Part shown: in pieces, positions 44,681 through 54,114 of the stretch
How the letters are laid out: each line of letters opens with the position of its first letter
Position numbering within the stretch: the first letter of the stretch is position 1
NCBI GenBank assembly: GCA_902141825.1
Contig: CABFPG010000001.1
Location: 248,001-312,000, forward strand
DNA length: 64,000 nucleotides
Direction of reading: 5' to 3'
Source of the DNA: Thalassocella blandensis
GTDB lineage: Bacteria > Pseudomonadota > Gammaproteobacteria > Pseudomonadales > Cellvibrionaceae
The notes under the pieces: model-generated
Databases searched by the model: none
What the model was told of the DNA's origin: nothing
What the model saw: only the letters and a program-made list of their open reading frames with translations
Position numbers and translations under genes: made by a program

Positions 44681-45277
44681 ATGGTGCTTTTACTGACGGG
44701 GATAATCCTATTCTTTGGTATTCACTCGCTTGCTATCGTAGCGAACCCACTGCGTTTACGTTTAAAAGCCAAACTAGGTGAGCTGCCCTGGAAAGCAATT
44801 TACTCTCTCGTTGCCATCATTGGCTTTGCCCTGATGATTAAAGGCTACGCGGTTGCAAGAATGGACCCTTACATACTCTATCAGCCACCGGGATGGACAA
44901 GACATATCACGTTTCTATTAATGCTGCCGGTTTTTCCTTTGGCACTGGCGGCGTATTTTCCCGGAAATATTCAATCAAAACTCAAGCATCCCATGCTTAT
45001 CGCCACAAAAACCTGGGCTTTCTCTCACTTACTGGCCAACGGCACCTTAGCAGATGTATTATTGTTCGGTTGCTTTCTCATCTGGGCCGTGTGTGACCTC
45101 ATATCCCTGAAGAAGCGCACTCAAGTGGCTATGTTTCAGATGCCAGAAATACAAGTACAAGGTAAAAAGTTTAATGATGTTATAGCGGTGACAGGTGGGC
45201 TGATACTCTACTTGGTGTTTCTAACATGGGCTCATACATTCTTAATTGGAATGCCGCTCATTCGCGCTATACACTAA
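44681..45277 (+). CDS. NnrU-family membrane protein
   Basis: About 198 residues from the ATG at 44681, preferred over the GTG at 44672 because AGAGGTG lies just upstream. It has about five transmembrane helices, with NnrU-type motifs GIHSLAIVANPLRLRLKAKLGELPWKAIYSLVAIIGFALMIKGY-like order (GIHS, LGELPWKAIYSL), HPMLIATKTWAFSHLLANG and LFGCFLIWAVCDLISLKKR. NnrU proteins were first linked to nitric-oxide reduction in denitrifiers, but many bacteria without that pathway have them. No denitrification gene is nearby. Confidence 0.9.
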   Translation: MVLLLTGIILFFGIHSLAIVANPLRLRLKAKLGELPWKAIYSLVAIIGFALMIKGYAVARMDPYILYQPPGWTRHITFLLMLPVFPLALAAYFPGNIQSKLKHPMLIATKTWAFSHLLANGTLADVLLFGCFLIWAVCDLISLKKRTQVAMFQMPEIQVQGKKFNDVIAVTGGLILYLVFLTWAHTFLIGMPLIRAIH

Positions 45278-45394
45278 AATTGATTTAACAGCGATTAACA
45301 ACGGTAGTCATGTAAGCTCCAATCCACAGATAAATCATACCAATTCGAATTGAACAAGCGAATAACACCACGCTAATTTGCACGGGACATATAA

Positions 45395-46234
45395 ATGGAA
45401 GATGAGATTAAAAAAGAACTGGCACAGGCGGCAAAGTACTACGATATTATCGTAGAGTTTTTTGTCAATTACAGCTTCAGCTTACTCGGTGCCATTCTGA
45501 TTCTTGTGGTTGGTTATTTTGTTGCCCGCAAGGTTTCAAACAGTATTTTACACCTGTGCAAACGCAAAGAACTAGACATTACCCTCAGCCGTTTCGTTGC
45601 CAGCGTCGTGAAGATTATCGTTTTTACGATGTTTGTGATTATTGCGCTGAGCAAACTGGGTATCAGCATTACACCATTTATTGCCGCAGTCGGTGCGTTA
45701 TCGTTGGGTGCAGGTCTTGCTGTTCAAGGGTTATTAGCCAACTACGGCGCAGGCTTGAATATTATTATTGCACGCCCCTTCGTGGTTGGTGACACAATTC
45801 AGGTTCAAGGCATAGTTGGACTGGTAGAAGAGGTTCACCTAGCGTTCACCATATTAACCAATGAGGACCAGGTGCGAATCACCATTCCAAACAAACACAT
45901 TATCGGCGAGATCTTACATAACTCTTTTGCTGACACATTAGTTGAAGCGGTGGTGGGAGTGTCTTATGCAACCGACCCTCAATACGCCATTACAATCATA
46001 GAAAAAGTACTTGCAGGGCAAAAAGAACTTGAAGGTAAACGTGCACCACTCATTGGTATTGACGAATTTGCGGACAGTGCGATTAACATCGGTATTCGTT
46101 ACTGGGCATCAACCGTGCGCTACCATGAAACGAGATACAGCGTAAATCTAGCCATTCATACCGCACTTAAAGAAGCGGGAATTGATATTCCTTTCCCGCA
46201 AAGAGACGTTCATCTGATTCAAGCGGGGACATAA
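45395..46234 (+). CDS. Small-conductance mechanosensitive channel, MscS family
   Basis: A 279-residue MscS-type channel, close to E. coli MscS (286). It has three N-terminal transmembrane helices. The pore helix TM3 has the Gly/Ala ladder (ITPFIAAVGALSLGAGLAVQGLLANYGAG), followed by the beta domain (FVVGDTIQVQGIVGLVEEVHLAFTIL, IPNKHIIGEILHNS) and the C-terminal alpha-beta domain (VGVSYATDPQYAITIIEKVL). It releases solutes on hypo-osmotic shock. Confidence 0.95.
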   Translation: MEDEIKKELAQAAKYYDIIVEFFVNYSFSLLGAILILVVGYFVARKVSNSILHLCKRKELDITLSRFVASVVKIIVFTMFVIIALSKLGISITPFIAAVGALSLGAGLAVQGLLANYGAGLNIIIARPFVVGDTIQVQGIVGLVEEVHLAFTILTNEDQVRITIPNKHIIGEILHNSFADTLVEAVVGVSYATDPQYAITIIEKVLAGQKELEGKRAPLIGIDEFADSAINIGIRYWASTVRYHETRYSVNLAIHTALKEAGIDIPFPQRDVHLIQAGT

Positions 46235-46253
46235 GCCCTCAACCAGCAATGAT

Positions 46254-46706
46254 TTATTCTGAACTTTTAATGCTTGATGAAAGCACAGTAAAATCTTCAG
46301 TTTTAGATAATTCGGAAAGCGCCACCGTCAGCTCGGCAGGCGGCGCGACCAACCTCCGGCTATTCAAACACAGCCATCCACCGGAACTAGTGACGCTAGC
46401 AGCACGCTCCCCCTGCGCATTTCGAAATTCGTTACGCAAACGAAACTTGCTGCCATCTTCTGCCAAGCCAGCTAACATCAAAGAAACCTCAATTTCCTCC
46501 ATGAGGTTAATTTCACGAAAATAGTGAATTTCGTCTTTTTGTACCACCGGACCTATTCTACGACGACTGAACTCTTCAATTGGAAACCCATATTCACCAA
46601 AATACATTAATCGAACATCTGAAGACTTATCCATGTATGCGGTATTTCGCATATGAGAGTTGAAATCCATATCGGCCCAGCCGGCAACTAGCTTTCGTAC
46701 AAACAT
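46254..46706 (-). CDS. Hotdog-fold acyl-CoA thioesterase (4HBT/FadM-like)
   Basis: A 150-residue single hotdog domain with the acyl-CoA thioesterase signature GWADMDFNSHMRNTAYMDKSSDVRLMYFGE, including the catalytic-type Asp and the NSHMRN helix. IGPVVQKDEIHYFREINLMEEIEVSLML follows. It hydrolyses acyl- or aroyl-CoA; the chain length cannot be judged. It is convergent with the MscS gene (20 bases apart) and looks monocistronic. Confidence 0.9.
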   Translation of the reverse strand: MFVRKLVAGWADMDFNSHMRNTAYMDKSSDVRLMYFGEYGFPIEEFSRRRIGPVVQKDEIHYFREINLMEEIEVSLMLAGLAEDGSKFRLRNEFRNAQGERAASVTSSGGWLCLNSRRLVAPPAELTVALSELSKTEDFTVLSSSIKSSE

Positions 46707-46848
46707 TGTAGCGTTCCTGATTCCAATAAATTTCTTACTTATACTTTTATCCTGCTCAAAGGAAAAAGTAAAATGCGTGTTGTTTTAGACTGTATTTCAC
46801 ATTACCTTTTTAAAGTGTTTGTGACCAGCCCGGTGAATGAATTTTCAT

Positions 46849-48012
46849 TTACTCCGATAAGTTCTGATAAATGGCGTCGATCAATCCTTCATTGGTTTTA
46901 TCGCTACCCAATTGCCAAAACATAATGCCATTCAGGTCTTTTTGTTTTACGTAAGCGGTTTTTGCCTGCAAAGATTTTGGGTTGTCATAAGTTGCAAATA
47001 ATTGCTTTTCTGAACTGTATGCATAGGGAGCCTGCGTAGCATCGTCCCAATATTGCTGAAACCCGTTTTCGGTAAAATACGTGTTTAATAATTTATAATC
47101 AACTGAACTCAAAAATTTTGCACCTTCCTGATATAAGCCGTTATCTCCGGACGTCACATGCTGCCAAACGCGTGCATAGAACGCTGCGCCAATCACAATT
47201 TTATTGGCCGGCACATTCTGTTTAAGCAAAAAAGCAACCGCATTATCGGTGGACTCTATCGCTTTTCCCCCTGACAGCAGCGGCGTATGGTGGCCGGTAA
47301 CCGTACTGTAGCCATTCACTAAATCGTAAGACATCAAGTTCACCCAATCGACTGCCGGCATTACTTCAGCCCAATCAATGGCCTGTTCAAGATATTCGTC
47401 ATACCCACCAGCGGCAAACGTAATCAATGTGTCATCACCAAGTGACTTGCGCAACCCCTGCACTAGCAATGTAAAATTTCGTTTATCATCTGGTGACCGG
47501 GCGTGTCCCGGATAACCTTCCACCACAGGATACTCCCAATCCAGATCCAACCCATCCAGCTGAAAAGATTCAATTATTTCTTTACTCGATGCAATAAATT
47601 CCTCTCGTCCACGGGCAGTGGAAAAAACCTCGGAACAGGTTTCACAACCACCCCAACCTCCTAGAGCAATCATAATTTTCAGGTGAGGGTATTGTTCTTT
47701 AAGAGCGACCAGCGAACGAACCATACGCTCAGACTGAGGATGATCAAAGGCCAGTGAATTTCCTTTTAGATGCAAAAAACTGTAGATAATATGCGTAACT
47801 TTTTGCAATGGATAGCTTTTCACCGTTTCAATATTATCCCCCATACTATAAGCGATAATATTGGCTGAAAAATTACCAGAACTATTGCTCTCCTGTCGTG
47901 GCTTTTCCGATGCTGCGACAGCACTCCCCTGCGGCTCTGGAGCACCTCTTTCACAAGCGGCCAGAAAGAATATTGTGAAGAACATGGCAGCGCTTATGTA
48001 AAGTTTTTTCAT
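46849..48012 (-). CDS. GH18 chitinase-like lipoprotein
   Basis: About 387 residues from the ATG at 48012 (AGGAACC upstream), which gives a lipoprotein signal with lipobox FFLAACERG; the frame is open to 48111. The GH18 TIM barrel is clear: VTHIIYSFLHL, KIMIALGGWGGCETCSEVF, catalytic DxxDxDxE in LDGLDLDWEYPVVEGYPGH, VNLMSYDLVNGYS, and NGIMFWQLGSDKTNEGLIDAI. It cuts beta-1,4-GlcNAc chains; being lipid-anchored it would act on oligomers in the periplasm or at the surface. No carbohydrate-binding module is attached. Confidence 0.94.
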   Translation of the reverse strand: MKKLYISAAMFFTIFFLAACERGAPEPQGSAVAASEKPRQESNSSGNFSANIIAYSMGDNIETVKSYPLQKVTHIIYSFLHLKGNSLAFDHPQSERMVRSLVALKEQYPHLKIMIALGGWGGCETCSEVFSTARGREEFIASSKEIIESFQLDGLDLDWEYPVVEGYPGHARSPDDKRNFTLLVQGLRKSLGDDTLITFAAGGYDEYLEQAIDWAEVMPAVDWVNLMSYDLVNGYSTVTGHHTPLLSGGKAIESTDNAVAFLLKQNVPANKIVIGAAFYARVWQHVTSGDNGLYQEGAKFLSSVDYKLLNTYFTENGFQQYWDDATQAPYAYSSEKQLFATYDNPKSLQAKTAYVKQKDLNGIMFWQLGSDKTNEGLIDAIYQNLSE

Positions 48013-48379
48013 CTCGGTTCCTGTATGGTGTTGTTGAGAGCGAGTCTCATTTTTTGAATTACACTGAAGTAGTGCGCAGCATGATACCGCAACCGCCAGG
48101 AGTAAATACACCCTTTCACAATTTTAACCAGACAAGCAGAAATTCGATAAAAGCAATATACTCTGCAAACATACGCTGCAAATAAATATCGCAAAGAAGC
48201 ATCAAAAAGAATCACCAAAAAGAAACACCGAAAAGAAACACCAAACACAACAAAGGCTACAAAATAAAATCAACTTAGGGAAACATTTTCAAAGAAAGGC
48301 ATTTTACAACTGACAATTCAAAAACTCAGGCAACCTGATCTGCTTAGCAGGAATTCCAGTACGAATGATAGATTCATCT
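48013..48379. other. Intergenic region upstream of the chitinase gene
   Basis: It contains the chitinase promoter region and a 13-bp four-copy repeat. The open frame continuing into this region from the chitinase has no better start. Confidence 0.55.
48195..48246. repeat. 13-bp tandem repeat, 4 copies
   Basis: AAGAAGCATCAAA, AAGAATCACCAAA, AAGAAACACCGAA and AAGAAACACCAAA run without gaps at 48195-48246, about 180 bases upstream of the chitinase start. Read on the minus strand each unit is a GGTGTTTCTT-like word. It is a candidate multi-site operator or a slippage tract. Confidence 0.88.
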
Positions 48380-51300
48380 TTAGACAGACGAATCCTCCAT
48401 GGCCTCCCCGGACAGAAACATCCAGGCATGTACCATGGTCAGATCATTTTCAAGCTGTTTAAATAATTGGGCGAGGCAGCTTTTATCCAGCGCATCATCT
48501 TTCAACTGTTGCTCAACCGTACGTGCAATATTCATTAACGGATATAAGCCGAGCGTGCCCGCCAGAGACCCCAAGGCATGCACCTCGTTTAATACCATAT
48601 CGAGTTTATCTTGAGCGAGAAACTCTTGCATCTGTTGACTAAAGTCAGCTCGCTCTTGAACAAACCTCACTAACAGTCGACTATATAATTTACTGTTCCC
48701 CATAACATTGTGCAGTGCGGTATCAATATCCACCCCTTCATTTTTCAGCACTAAAAAGGGCAGAACATTCTGCGAGACATCTTGTGTATTTTTTCGTGAT
48801 CGATGTGACGGCCGACTCGCGCTTTCTGCATTTGAGTGAGAACTGCTAGTCGCGGCCAAAGTTGTGTTGTCCGTTTCGTGTGACGCCCCCAGGGACGCGG
48901 ACGCACTCTCCATAACATTTGTATCTCGGCTGACAATACTCTCTTCCGCGGGCGTTCTTCCAGATGCTCCCGCAGCAGCATCGGTAGCATCGGTAGCAGC
49001 CCCATCAACAAACCCCATGTGCGATTTTTTTTCAGACACAGTATCAGTTCGCTTGTCGCGTTTTTTTGGCGCGCTGGCAGGAGGATCTAACATCAAGTCC
49101 AGCTCATAGTCTTTCGCTTTTTCGACTTTTTCTTCGTTCACCCACTTTTGCAGGGTATTCACGAGTTGCTCCGGGTCTATGGGCTTAGCAATGTAATCAT
49201 CCATTCCAGAGTTTAAATACTTTTCTCTATCGCCAGACAACACATTCGCCGTCATCGCAATAATAGGGATATATTCACATTTATCCAGCTTTCTGATTTC
49301 CTGAGTAGCTTTTACACCATCCATGATCGGCATTTGTATATCCATGAGAATTACATCAATAGACTCGCTATCATGCTTCATGACTTCAATAGCCTGGACG
49401 CCAGAACTGACCGTCGTAATATTACACCCACTCATTTTCAGTAAAGCTTCTGCGACTTCCTGATTGAGTCGATTGTCTTCGACTAACAGAATATTGGCAT
49501 TAATACGTTTTGCTTTTTCAGAAAACACATTGTCTGCCTTTATAGACGATACAAACACATCCGTTTCACTAACATCTTCCAGCGTCACCAGTAATTTAAA
49601 TGCGCTGCCAACATTGTGTTCACTTTCCACTTCAATGATGCCACCCATAAGATCGGCAAGATCTTTCGATATCGCCAATCCAAGTCCACTGCCTTCAAAC
49701 CGTCGCGTACTGGAACTGTCGATCTGTCGGAATGGTTGGAATAAGGTGGCAAGTTTTTCTCGTGGAATACCAATACCCGTGTCTTTCACTTCAAACTCGA
49801 TAGTCGCAAATCCTTCAATATCAGATTTAAGATTGATGTTAAATTCTATGGTGCCTTGTTCGGTAAATTTCACCGCGTTAGCCATAAAATTTATCAGGAT
49901 TTGGCCGAGCCGCAATGGATCGCCTTTAAATGTATGTGGAATCCCGGGAGAGATATGCACCTGAATTTCCACACCTTTGGAATGGGCGCGATCCCACACC
50001 ATGTCGACAACATTATCCACCAGATCTTCCAACAGGAAATTGCTGGAATCCAACTCGAGCTTACCTGCTTCGAGGCGGGAAAAGTTTAAAATATCATTGA
50101 TCACGCGTAGCAAATGCTGTCCGGAACCGCGCATTTTTTCCAAGTAGGTCTGCACCTGTTTGTCACGCGTAGCTGCCAGTGCAACATGTGCCAGACCAAT
50201 AATGGCATTGAGCGGCGTTCGAATCTCATGGCTGACATTAGCCAAAAATTCCGCCTTTGCATTGGAAGCCTCTTCCGCCCGGTCTTTAGCGATCATTAGT
50301 TCTCGGGTTCGCTCGTCAACCAGTCGCTCCAGCTTGACATTGATTTCTGCCAACTTATCGCTCGCCACAATGCGTTCGGTTACGTCTACCAGAATGGTGG
50401 CAATATAATGTGCCTCCTGCACAATTTCACTCGTTTCACCCTTTACCGGAAAACGCAATACACGATAGTATTTAGCACCCTCATCCCGAGTTTGGATTTC
50501 CAGCATTTCATCCTCGACAAAGCGAGAACGTACCTCCTTGTTGATTTTTTCAGAGAACAACACTTTTAAATAGTCAGGAATGGGGATTTCATCTGGCCAT
50601 TTATCTACAATGTCTTTATCTTCCAGCATGAGTAGCTTACACAGTACTGGATTGGCTACTTCTATTTTGCCATTCTGCGAAGTCAAATAAATCGGCAGTG
50701 GAATATTGTCCAGCATGGAACGAAAAATTCTCTCTCGCTTAGACATGTTAATGCGATGCGCTACAGCACTAACCGTTAATACCAACAAAGCAGCAAGAGC
50801 GCTGAACAAAAGAATAAATACGCTGCGTCGAGAAAACTCATAGGATTTGAAAGCTTCTGCGGAACCTTGTTCAACAATAACGCCCATATTCAAATCATCC
50901 AGCCATCTTCCCACGCCAATTACTTTTTCACCCCGATACCCTCGGTAGTCAAATAAAACCTTCTGTAAGCCTTTATTTACAATTCGCTCTGCCAAAGGGT
51001 TTAGTCGCGACCGCCCATCAAATTCTTCACCCGCTGCGATATCTTTGTTCAGTGTGAAAATATCTTTCTCTCGGCGGGTGTGCTGGGCATTTTGCTGTGA
51101 AATATTTTCATACTCAGGGAAACGACTGGGGGTCAAGATTCTACCAGTACTATCAATTGCGTAAACTTCACCCGTGCTGCCTGTTCGTCCCGCATAAAAG
51201 ATAGGAAAAAAACGGTTTTGGGGATTTGTTCTTAAACAAAAATACCCTAGATGTCGCTTGCCATCATAATAAGTTGTACATACCAGCTGAATAATTATAC

Positions 51301-51847
51301 CTGAGGCAAGCTTGCCCTCTGGGCCATCAACCAGATCCTCCACGACCAGCGGTTGAGAAATAGCGGAGGTATTTTTCAAGCTGCGCGTAAGCACATCCGT
51401 CACCTCCGGGATTCTAATGGTCTGCCCCATATAATGCCTGGTGCTGGTAGAAATGACCCGGTAATCTCGATCAAGAATCGAATACCCCTGGAAGCCAAGG
51501 GGGGTAATAATCGGGTATATCCACGCTTCCAGGGCAGCGATGGCAGCCTGTGTTGCGGTATCTTTTCGGGTGCGAAACACCTGCTGAATCAAGCGCGTAC
51601 CATTACTTGAATCTTTGATGACTTCAACGGTACGTTTTTGTTGTTGCTCCCAGCTGGATAGCTGATTGACAGATGTTTCCAGACTGGTTTGCAGGTGATT
51701 GCTGATTGAACGCTGAGAACTTTGATAGATAGTATGAAGAGAATAAAAACTAATAATGATCAAAAAAATGACCGCCCCCAAACTCAATAACATCACCGGA
51801 TTATGGCGAATGAAATATGTTGTTTGCCGGAGAGGGCGGTCAATCAC
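48380..51847 (-). CDS. Hybrid sensor histidine kinase with Cache-like sensor, PAS, receiver and Hpt domains
   Basis: About 1155 residues. I place the start at the GTG 51847, which overlaps the stop of the REC-EAL gene by eight bases and has GGAG ten bases upstream; an ATG at 51865 is the alternative. Order: transmembrane helix, a large periplasmic region of Cache type (about 40-340), a second helix (VFILLFSALAALLVLTVSAVA), a PAS domain, HisKA (FLANVSHEIRTPLNAIIGLA), HATPase (NFMANAVKFTEQG, DTGIGIPRE, GSGLGLAISKDL), receiver (Asp in ILMDIQMPIMDG), a low-complexity Ser/Ala linker, and a C-terminal Hpt domain with the His in EVHALGSLAGTLG. The lysine usual in Hpt motifs is replaced. It is a complete phosphorelay in one chain. 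Confidence 0.92.
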   Translation of the reverse strand: MIDRPLRQTTYFIRHNPVMLLSLGAVIFLIIISFYSLHTIYQSSQRSISNHLQTSLETSVNQLSSWEQQQKRTVEVIKDSSNGTRLIQQVFRTRKDTATQAAIAALEAWIYPIITPLGFQGYSILDRDYRVISTSTRHYMGQTIRIPEVTDVLTRSLKNTSAISQPLVVEDLVDGPEGKLASGIIIQLVCTTYYDGKRHLGYFCLRTNPQNRFFPIFYAGRTGSTGEVYAIDSTGRILTPSRFPEYENISQQNAQHTRREKDIFTLNKDIAAGEEFDGRSRLNPLAERIVNKGLQKVLFDYRGYRGEKVIGVGRWLDDLNMGVIVEQGSAEAFKSYEFSRRSVFILLFSALAALLVLTVSAVAHRINMSKRERIFRSMLDNIPLPIYLTSQNGKIEVANPVLCKLLMLEDKDIVDKWPDEIPIPDYLKVLFSEKINKEVRSRFVEDEMLEIQTRDEGAKYYRVLRFPVKGETSEIVQEAHYIATILVDVTERIVASDKLAEINVKLERLVDERTRELMIAKDRAEEASNAKAEFLANVSHEIRTPLNAIIGLAHVALAATRDKQVQTYLEKMRGSGQHLLRVINDILNFSRLEAGKLELDSSNFLLEDLVDNVVDMVWDRAHSKGVEIQVHISPGIPHTFKGDPLRLGQILINFMANAVKFTEQGTIEFNINLKSDIEGFATIEFEVKDTGIGIPREKLATLFQPFRQIDSSSTRRFEGSGLGLAISKDLADLMGGIIEVESEHNVGSAFKLLVTLEDVSETDVFVSSIKADNVFSEKAKRINANILLVEDNRLNQEVAEALLKMSGCNITTVSSGVQAIEVMKHDSESIDVILMDIQMPIMDGVKATQEIRKLDKCEYIPIIAMTANVLSGDREKYLNSGMDDYIAKPIDPEQLVNTLQKWVNEEKVEKAKDYELDLMLDPPASAPKKRDKRTDTVSEKKSHMGFVDGAATDATDAAAGASGRTPAEESIVSRDTNVMESASASLGASHETDNTTLAATSSSHSNAESASRPSHRSRKNTQDVSQNVLPFLVLKNEGVDIDTALHNVMGNSKLYSRLLVRFVQERADFSQQMQEFLAQDKLDMVLNEVHALGSLAGTLGLYPLMNIARTVEQQLKDDALDKSCLAQLFKQLENDLTMVHAWMFLSGEAMEDSSV

Positions 51848-53111
51848 TATTACAGATCTCCGCATGCATCTGTAATTTGGCTTTTCCCCATTGCAGCAGC
51901 AAATCGGCCGCAAGCGGCCTGGAGATTAAATAACCTTGCACATGATGACAGCCCATCGTTTTTAATAATTGTAGTTCCTGTTGTGTTTCGACACCTTCTG
52001 CCACTGTCGTAATACCCAAGCGCGACCCCATATCGATAGCCGACTGGAGTATTGAACGTAAATGTTCGCGACTAATAGAACCATGGACAAAAGAGCGATC
52101 TATTTTTAATTCATTAAAGGGGAATCGAGTCAGCTGCTGCATTGAAGAAAACCCGGTGCCATAATCATCAATAGAAAAAGCGAACCCCTTTAACCTTAAG
52201 CGACTGGTATTTGCTAAAGCTTCGGCCAGATCAACCACCAGTGCGCTTTCAGTAATTTCAAATGTCAGCAGGTGTGGTGAAACGTCCCGCTCCCTCACCC
52301 GCTGAATGATATCGTTCGCCAGATTAGGATCACTTAAACATTTGGCGGACAGATTGATGGCCACCGGCACCTCTATGCCCTGCTCTCGCCATTCAACCAT
52401 GTCCGCTAATGCGCGGTCCAGTATCTTCAAAGTTAAATCATTAATTAACCCGACTTTTTCTGCGAGCGGGATAAATACATTTGGAGGAATATTTTGCCGA
52501 TCTTTTAAGCGCCAGCGTGCCAGCGCTTCAGCACCTGCCATTTTCCCCGAGCGCAGATCTAACTTCGGCTGATACACCGTACTGATTTCATTATTCACTA
52601 TAGCACTACGCAGGTGCTCAGGCCGCAGGTCGAGCTCTTGTGGCATGTGTTTTATATTTTTAGCAGGGGGATTTTCCAGGCGACGCAAAGCATCCACCAG
52701 GGAAGCTGGTTCACACGGTTTTTGAAAGGCGCCCAGCAAAGGAAATTTTAGAGCCTGTATCATTGCTGCAACAGAGCCAATCAGCACTTCGTCCACGCTA
52801 CTGGCTACGATGATTGCTGGTCGTACATTACGCAGGGCCAAAGCCTGCAGCACCTCGATCCCATCAACATGCGGCAACTCAAGATCCAGAATGATAACGG
52901 CTGGGGGCACTTCCATGGCCTCCACAAGCGCTAGCGCTTTTTGACCGTCGTCGGCTTCAAAGATGGTATTAATTCCGTAACGCGTTAGCCAGTCGACAAC
53001 GGCTTTACGCTGCACTCTGCTGTCTTCAACAACAAGAATGCCTTTGTTAACGAGCGAATCTACTGGACAATAATCAATGGCAATACTGGTAGATGTGTTC
53101 AGGTAAATCAT
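51840..53111 (-). CDS. REC-EAL response regulator, cyclic-di-GMP phosphodiesterase
   Basis: A 423-residue protein with a receiver domain (about 25-145; acidic VVEDS, Asp in IILDLELPHVDG) and an EAL domain (about 165-410). The EAL domain keeps the catalytic signatures: AGAEALARW, FEITESALV, SIDDYGTGFSSMQQL, ELKIDRSFV and TVAEGVET, so it should be an active phosphodiesterase of cyclic-di-GMP. The start overlaps the CheB-like gene by 38 bases, and the stop overlaps the kinase start. The three genes are translationally coupled and probably one pathway. Confidence 0.93.
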   Translation of the reverse strand: MIYLNTSTSIAIDYCPVDSLVNKGILVVEDSRVQRKAVVDWLTRYGINTIFEADDGQKALALVEAMEVPPAVIILDLELPHVDGIEVLQALALRNVRPAIIVASSVDEVLIGSVAAMIQALKFPLLGAFQKPCEPASLVDALRRLENPPAKNIKHMPQELDLRPEHLRSAIVNNEISTVYQPKLDLRSGKMAGAEALARWRLKDRQNIPPNVFIPLAEKVGLINDLTLKILDRALADMVEWREQGIEVPVAINLSAKCLSDPNLANDIIQRVRERDVSPHLLTFEITESALVVDLAEALANTSRLRLKGFAFSIDDYGTGFSSMQQLTRFPFNELKIDRSFVHGSISREHLRSILQSAIDMGSRLGITTVAEGVETQQELQLLKTMGCHHVQGYLISRPLAADLLLQWGKAKLQMHAEICNSD

Positions 53112-54114
53112 AAAGACTCACAACGTGCTTCGCTGCTCCCAATTTAATTGCTTCACGTGGCATGCCAAATACAACACTGCTTGCTTCATCCTGTGCTATT
53201 GTTTCTGCACCACTGTCCGCTAAAGCTTTTAAGCCAACAGCACCATCCGCACCGAATCCCGTCATTAAAATTCCAATAGCGTTTTTCCCTGCGTTTTGGG
53301 CTAATGAATTAAACAGCATGTCGATTGAAGGGCAATAGTCATTCTTCGATCGCGCTTCAAGCAAGGCAATTTGATAACGACCGTCCACCATATTTACGCA
53401 ACATTGCTTCCCACCGGGAGCGAGAAACACCTGCCCGGGTTCTACCACATCTCCGTCTTCTGCAATTTTTACTTGCAAGCGACTCGCCTTATTTAACTGA
53501 TGTGATAGTTTTCGCATAAATTCCGACGGCAAATGGTGCGCAATGACGATCCCATTACTATCTTCCGGCAGGGAAGATAAAAGATATTGCAAAGCTTGAA
53601 TACCTCCATTGGAAATACCAATTGCCACCACTTTTTCTTGAGTTCCCATCGCTCTCTCACCTCCGATCAAGGATTTTGCAGGCAGTTTGAAGGCCTCCCT
53701 GGAAAATAAATTTTTTGCTTGAGCCGCATGCGCAGCACGCACCATGGATACCAGTTTATCGACATGGCCGCGGATAAAATTCGACACGTCCACCGGCGGT
53801 TTGGGGAACAAACTGAACACCCCTTCTTTGATCGCCTCGGTCGCAACATGAACGCCTAAATCATTGGTCGAGGTCAACGCGATAACCGGTGTTGGCCGTT
53901 CGGTCATGATGCGACGAATGAAACGGATGCCGTCCATTCTCGGCATTTCGATGTCAGACACGATGACATCTGGCCAACCTTCGTACATGATCGGAAAGGC
54001 AATCAATGGATCTGGTGCGCTGCCAATAACCTGAATATCTTCACTCCCAGCGAAAACCTCGCGCAAGGTAGAGCGAGCGACAGCAGAGTCGTCAACTATC
54101 ATGACTTTGACCAT
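53074..54114 (-). CDS. CheB-like protein-glutamate methylesterase with receiver domain
   Basis: A 346-residue CheB homologue. The receiver has Asp54 in VSDIEMPRMDG. The methylesterase domain (about 165-345) keeps the catalytic triad positions: Ser in GISNGGIQAL, His in IVIAHHLPSEFMRKL, Asp in LMTGFGADGAVGLKAL. CheB removes methyl groups from chemoreceptor glutamates, but no CheR, CheA, CheW or receptor gene is in the window. It is the first gene of the CheB/REC-EAL/hybrid-kinase set, so it may belong to an alternative pathway or to a chemosensory array encoded elsewhere. Confidence 0.92.
   Translation of the reverse strand: MVKVMIVDDSAVARSTLREVFAGSEDIQVIGSAPDPLIAFPIMYEGWPDVIVSDIEMPRMDGIRFIRRIMTERPTPVIALTSTNDLGVHVATEAIKEGVFSLFPKPPVDVSNFIRGHVDKLVSMVRAAHAAQAKNLFSREAFKLPAKSLIGGERAMGTQEKVVAIGISNGGIQALQYLLSSLPEDSNGIVIAHHLPSEFMRKLSHQLNKASRLQVKIAEDGDVVEPGQVFLAPGGKQCCVNMVDGRYQIALLEARSKNDYCPSIDMLFNSLAQNAGKNAIGILMTGFGADGAVGLKALADSGAETIAQDEASSVVFGMPREAIKLGAAKHVVSLYDLPEHIYQYCH

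Noticed and set aside
46254-46524. Plus-strand frame opposite the thioesterase
   Set aside because: The minus-strand frame has a clear hotdog thioesterase signature; the plus frame is its shadow.
48195-48246. CRISPR-like array
   Set aside because: Units are gapless 13-bp repeats without spacers and no cas gene is present.
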